Shown: positions 22,060-22,718 of the stretch, in pieces
How positions within the stretch are numbered: position 1 is the first letter of the stretch
Layout of the letters: the number at the start of each line of letters is the position of its first letter
Made by a program: the position numbers and the translations under genes
Notes under the pieces: generated by a model
Told to the model about the DNA's origin: nothing
The model's database searches: none
The model's input: only the letters and a program-made list of their open reading frames with translations
IMG/VR virus record: IMGVR_UViG_3300002835_001171
Span: 1-22,718 of that record
DNA length: 22,718 nt
DNA from: a virus
Strand: one strand, 5' to 3'

Positions 22060-22718
22060 ATGGTAACAAGTAATAATTTTTTTGGCAACAACGGCGGCGG
22101 AGCAGCATTTGGTAACCCTACCATTGCTCGGCAAGGTCAAACATCTGGGGCAACTCAGATTAGCAATGCAGGAGCTGGTCGAGGATTTGTTAATCCAACT
22201 TTTGTTGATCCATCTTTGTCTCCTCCCAAGGCGCCTGCTGCACAAGCCAAAACCAATGCGGTTTATTCTAGTCTAGTTGATGCATTGAATCAAAATCAAG
22301 CAAAGTTAGTTCGAGACCGCAAACAAGAAATTGCAGATCAGTATATTATAGAATTTGCACCACAAGACTTGGCTGCCAGTGGATTAAAAAAACCCGGCGA
22401 AGTGAATTCTGAAAACACTGCCATGCAAAACAACAACACTGCAGCCAGTGTGTTAAATCCATCAACCAACTTTATTGACTACAATAGTCAAGGTTGGCAA
22501 GTCACTGCTGGCACACAAATAGTACAACTAATTGATCAAGTCATGCGCAGTAGTACCTATATAAGCAATCAACAATCAACAGTGATAGATGATGACGGGC
22601 AAAGTAAAGCAAATCCTTCATCTACTGCTAGCACCGCATGGTATAAAATTTCAGTGCAAGCTACACCACTGGGCTACGATCATATCAGACATGATTTTGC
22701 CTATCAACTAAGATATGT
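22060..22718 (+). CDS. Virion structural protein, N-terminal 219 residues (runs off window)
   Basis: An open frame starts at ATG 22060, 15 bases after the preceding stop, and stays open to the window end. The first ~65 residues are low complexity (FFGNNGGGAAFGNP, then AGAGRGFVNPTFVDPSLSPP at ~37-56). A helical segment AVYSSLVDALNQNQAKLVRD and QEIADQYIIEFAPQDLAASG follow, then AGTQIVQLIDQVMRSSTYIS and, at the cut end, WYKISVQATPLGYDHIRHDF. The pattern suits a large structural protein of T4-like aquatic phages; no function can be assigned from the visible part. The AGAGRGFVNP decapeptide is shared with the C-terminus of the upstream protein. RBS is unclear (AAATCCT precedes the ATG), so translation may be coupled. 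Confidence 0.75.
   Translation, partial: MVTSNNFFGNNGGGAAFGNPTIARQGQTSGATQISNAGAGRGFVNPTFVDPSLSPPKAPAAQAKTNAVYSSLVDALNQNQAKLVRDRKQEIADQYIIEFAPQDLAASGLKKPGEVNSENTAMQNNNTAASVLNPSTNFIDYNSQGWQVTAGTQIVQLIDQVMRSSTYISNQQSTVIDDDGQSKANPSSTASTAWYKISVQATPLGYDHIRHDFAYQLRY

Noticed and set aside
1-22718. Prophage or host DNA junction, integrase, insertion sequence, CRISPR array
   Set aside because: No transposase, integrase, terminal inverted repeats, att-like tRNA or spaced repeat array is visible; all confident genes are phage genes.

Overview
The window is part of the genome of a contractile-tailed T4-like phage (myovirus), AT-rich and in the style of the T4-like phages of aquatic bacteria. The diagnosis rests on a dense set of T4 core genes that can be read directly from translated motifs: major capsid protein gp23 (partial), scaffold gp22, prohead protease gp21, an acidic prohead core protein, portal gp20, a tape-measure/tail-lysozyme protein, gp26, gp51, recombination nuclease gp46/gp47, late sigma factor gp55, a gp48-like protein and gp53. 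No photosynthesis gene, tRNA, integrase or CRISPR array is visible, so the sequence does not name the host.

Layout. (1) 1-7837, minus strand: head and tail morphogenesis operon, transcribed from tape measure through portal, a small conserved protein, prohead core, protease and scaffold to capsid. (2) 7902-12157, plus strand: divergent operon that starts with baseplate hub genes gp26 and gp51. It runs without a gap into five tightly coupled accessory genes: a 167-aa conserved protein, a glycine-amidinotransferase-like enzyme, a GNAT-like protein, a DUF6614-like small protein and an SGNH hydrolase. It ends at a double-hairpin terminator. (3) 12158-12562: convergent intergenic region holding a block of about 250 bases near 50% GC between flanks of 27-37% GC, next to a GIY-YIG endonuclease. 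(4) 12563-18743, minus strand: gp55, gp47, a glycosyltransferase-like gene, gp46, a radical SAM protein and the GIY-YIG endonuclease, largely overlapping or closely spaced. (5) 18853-22718, plus strand: baseplate and virion structural genes (gp48-like, gp53, two Ala/Asn/Gln/Thr-rich structural proteins); the last runs off the window.

How it works together. gp55 directs late transcription, and six sites in front of late-type genes carry a TAAATA core like the T4 late promoter TATAAATA; three of them share the longer TAAATACTG. gp20-gp23 and the core proteins build the prohead, and gp21 processes it. gp26, gp51, gp53 and the gp48-like protein build the baseplate. gp46/gp47 process DNA ends for recombination-dependent replication.

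The most novel parts are the amidinotransferase/GNAT/DUF6614/SGNH cassette, which is probably expressed late with hub genes and may form a small-molecule or surface-modification pathway; the GC-rich island at about 12310-12560; and the glycosyltransferase-like and radical SAM genes interleaved with gp47/gp46. Family assignments come from motif recognition by eye; no database search was run.
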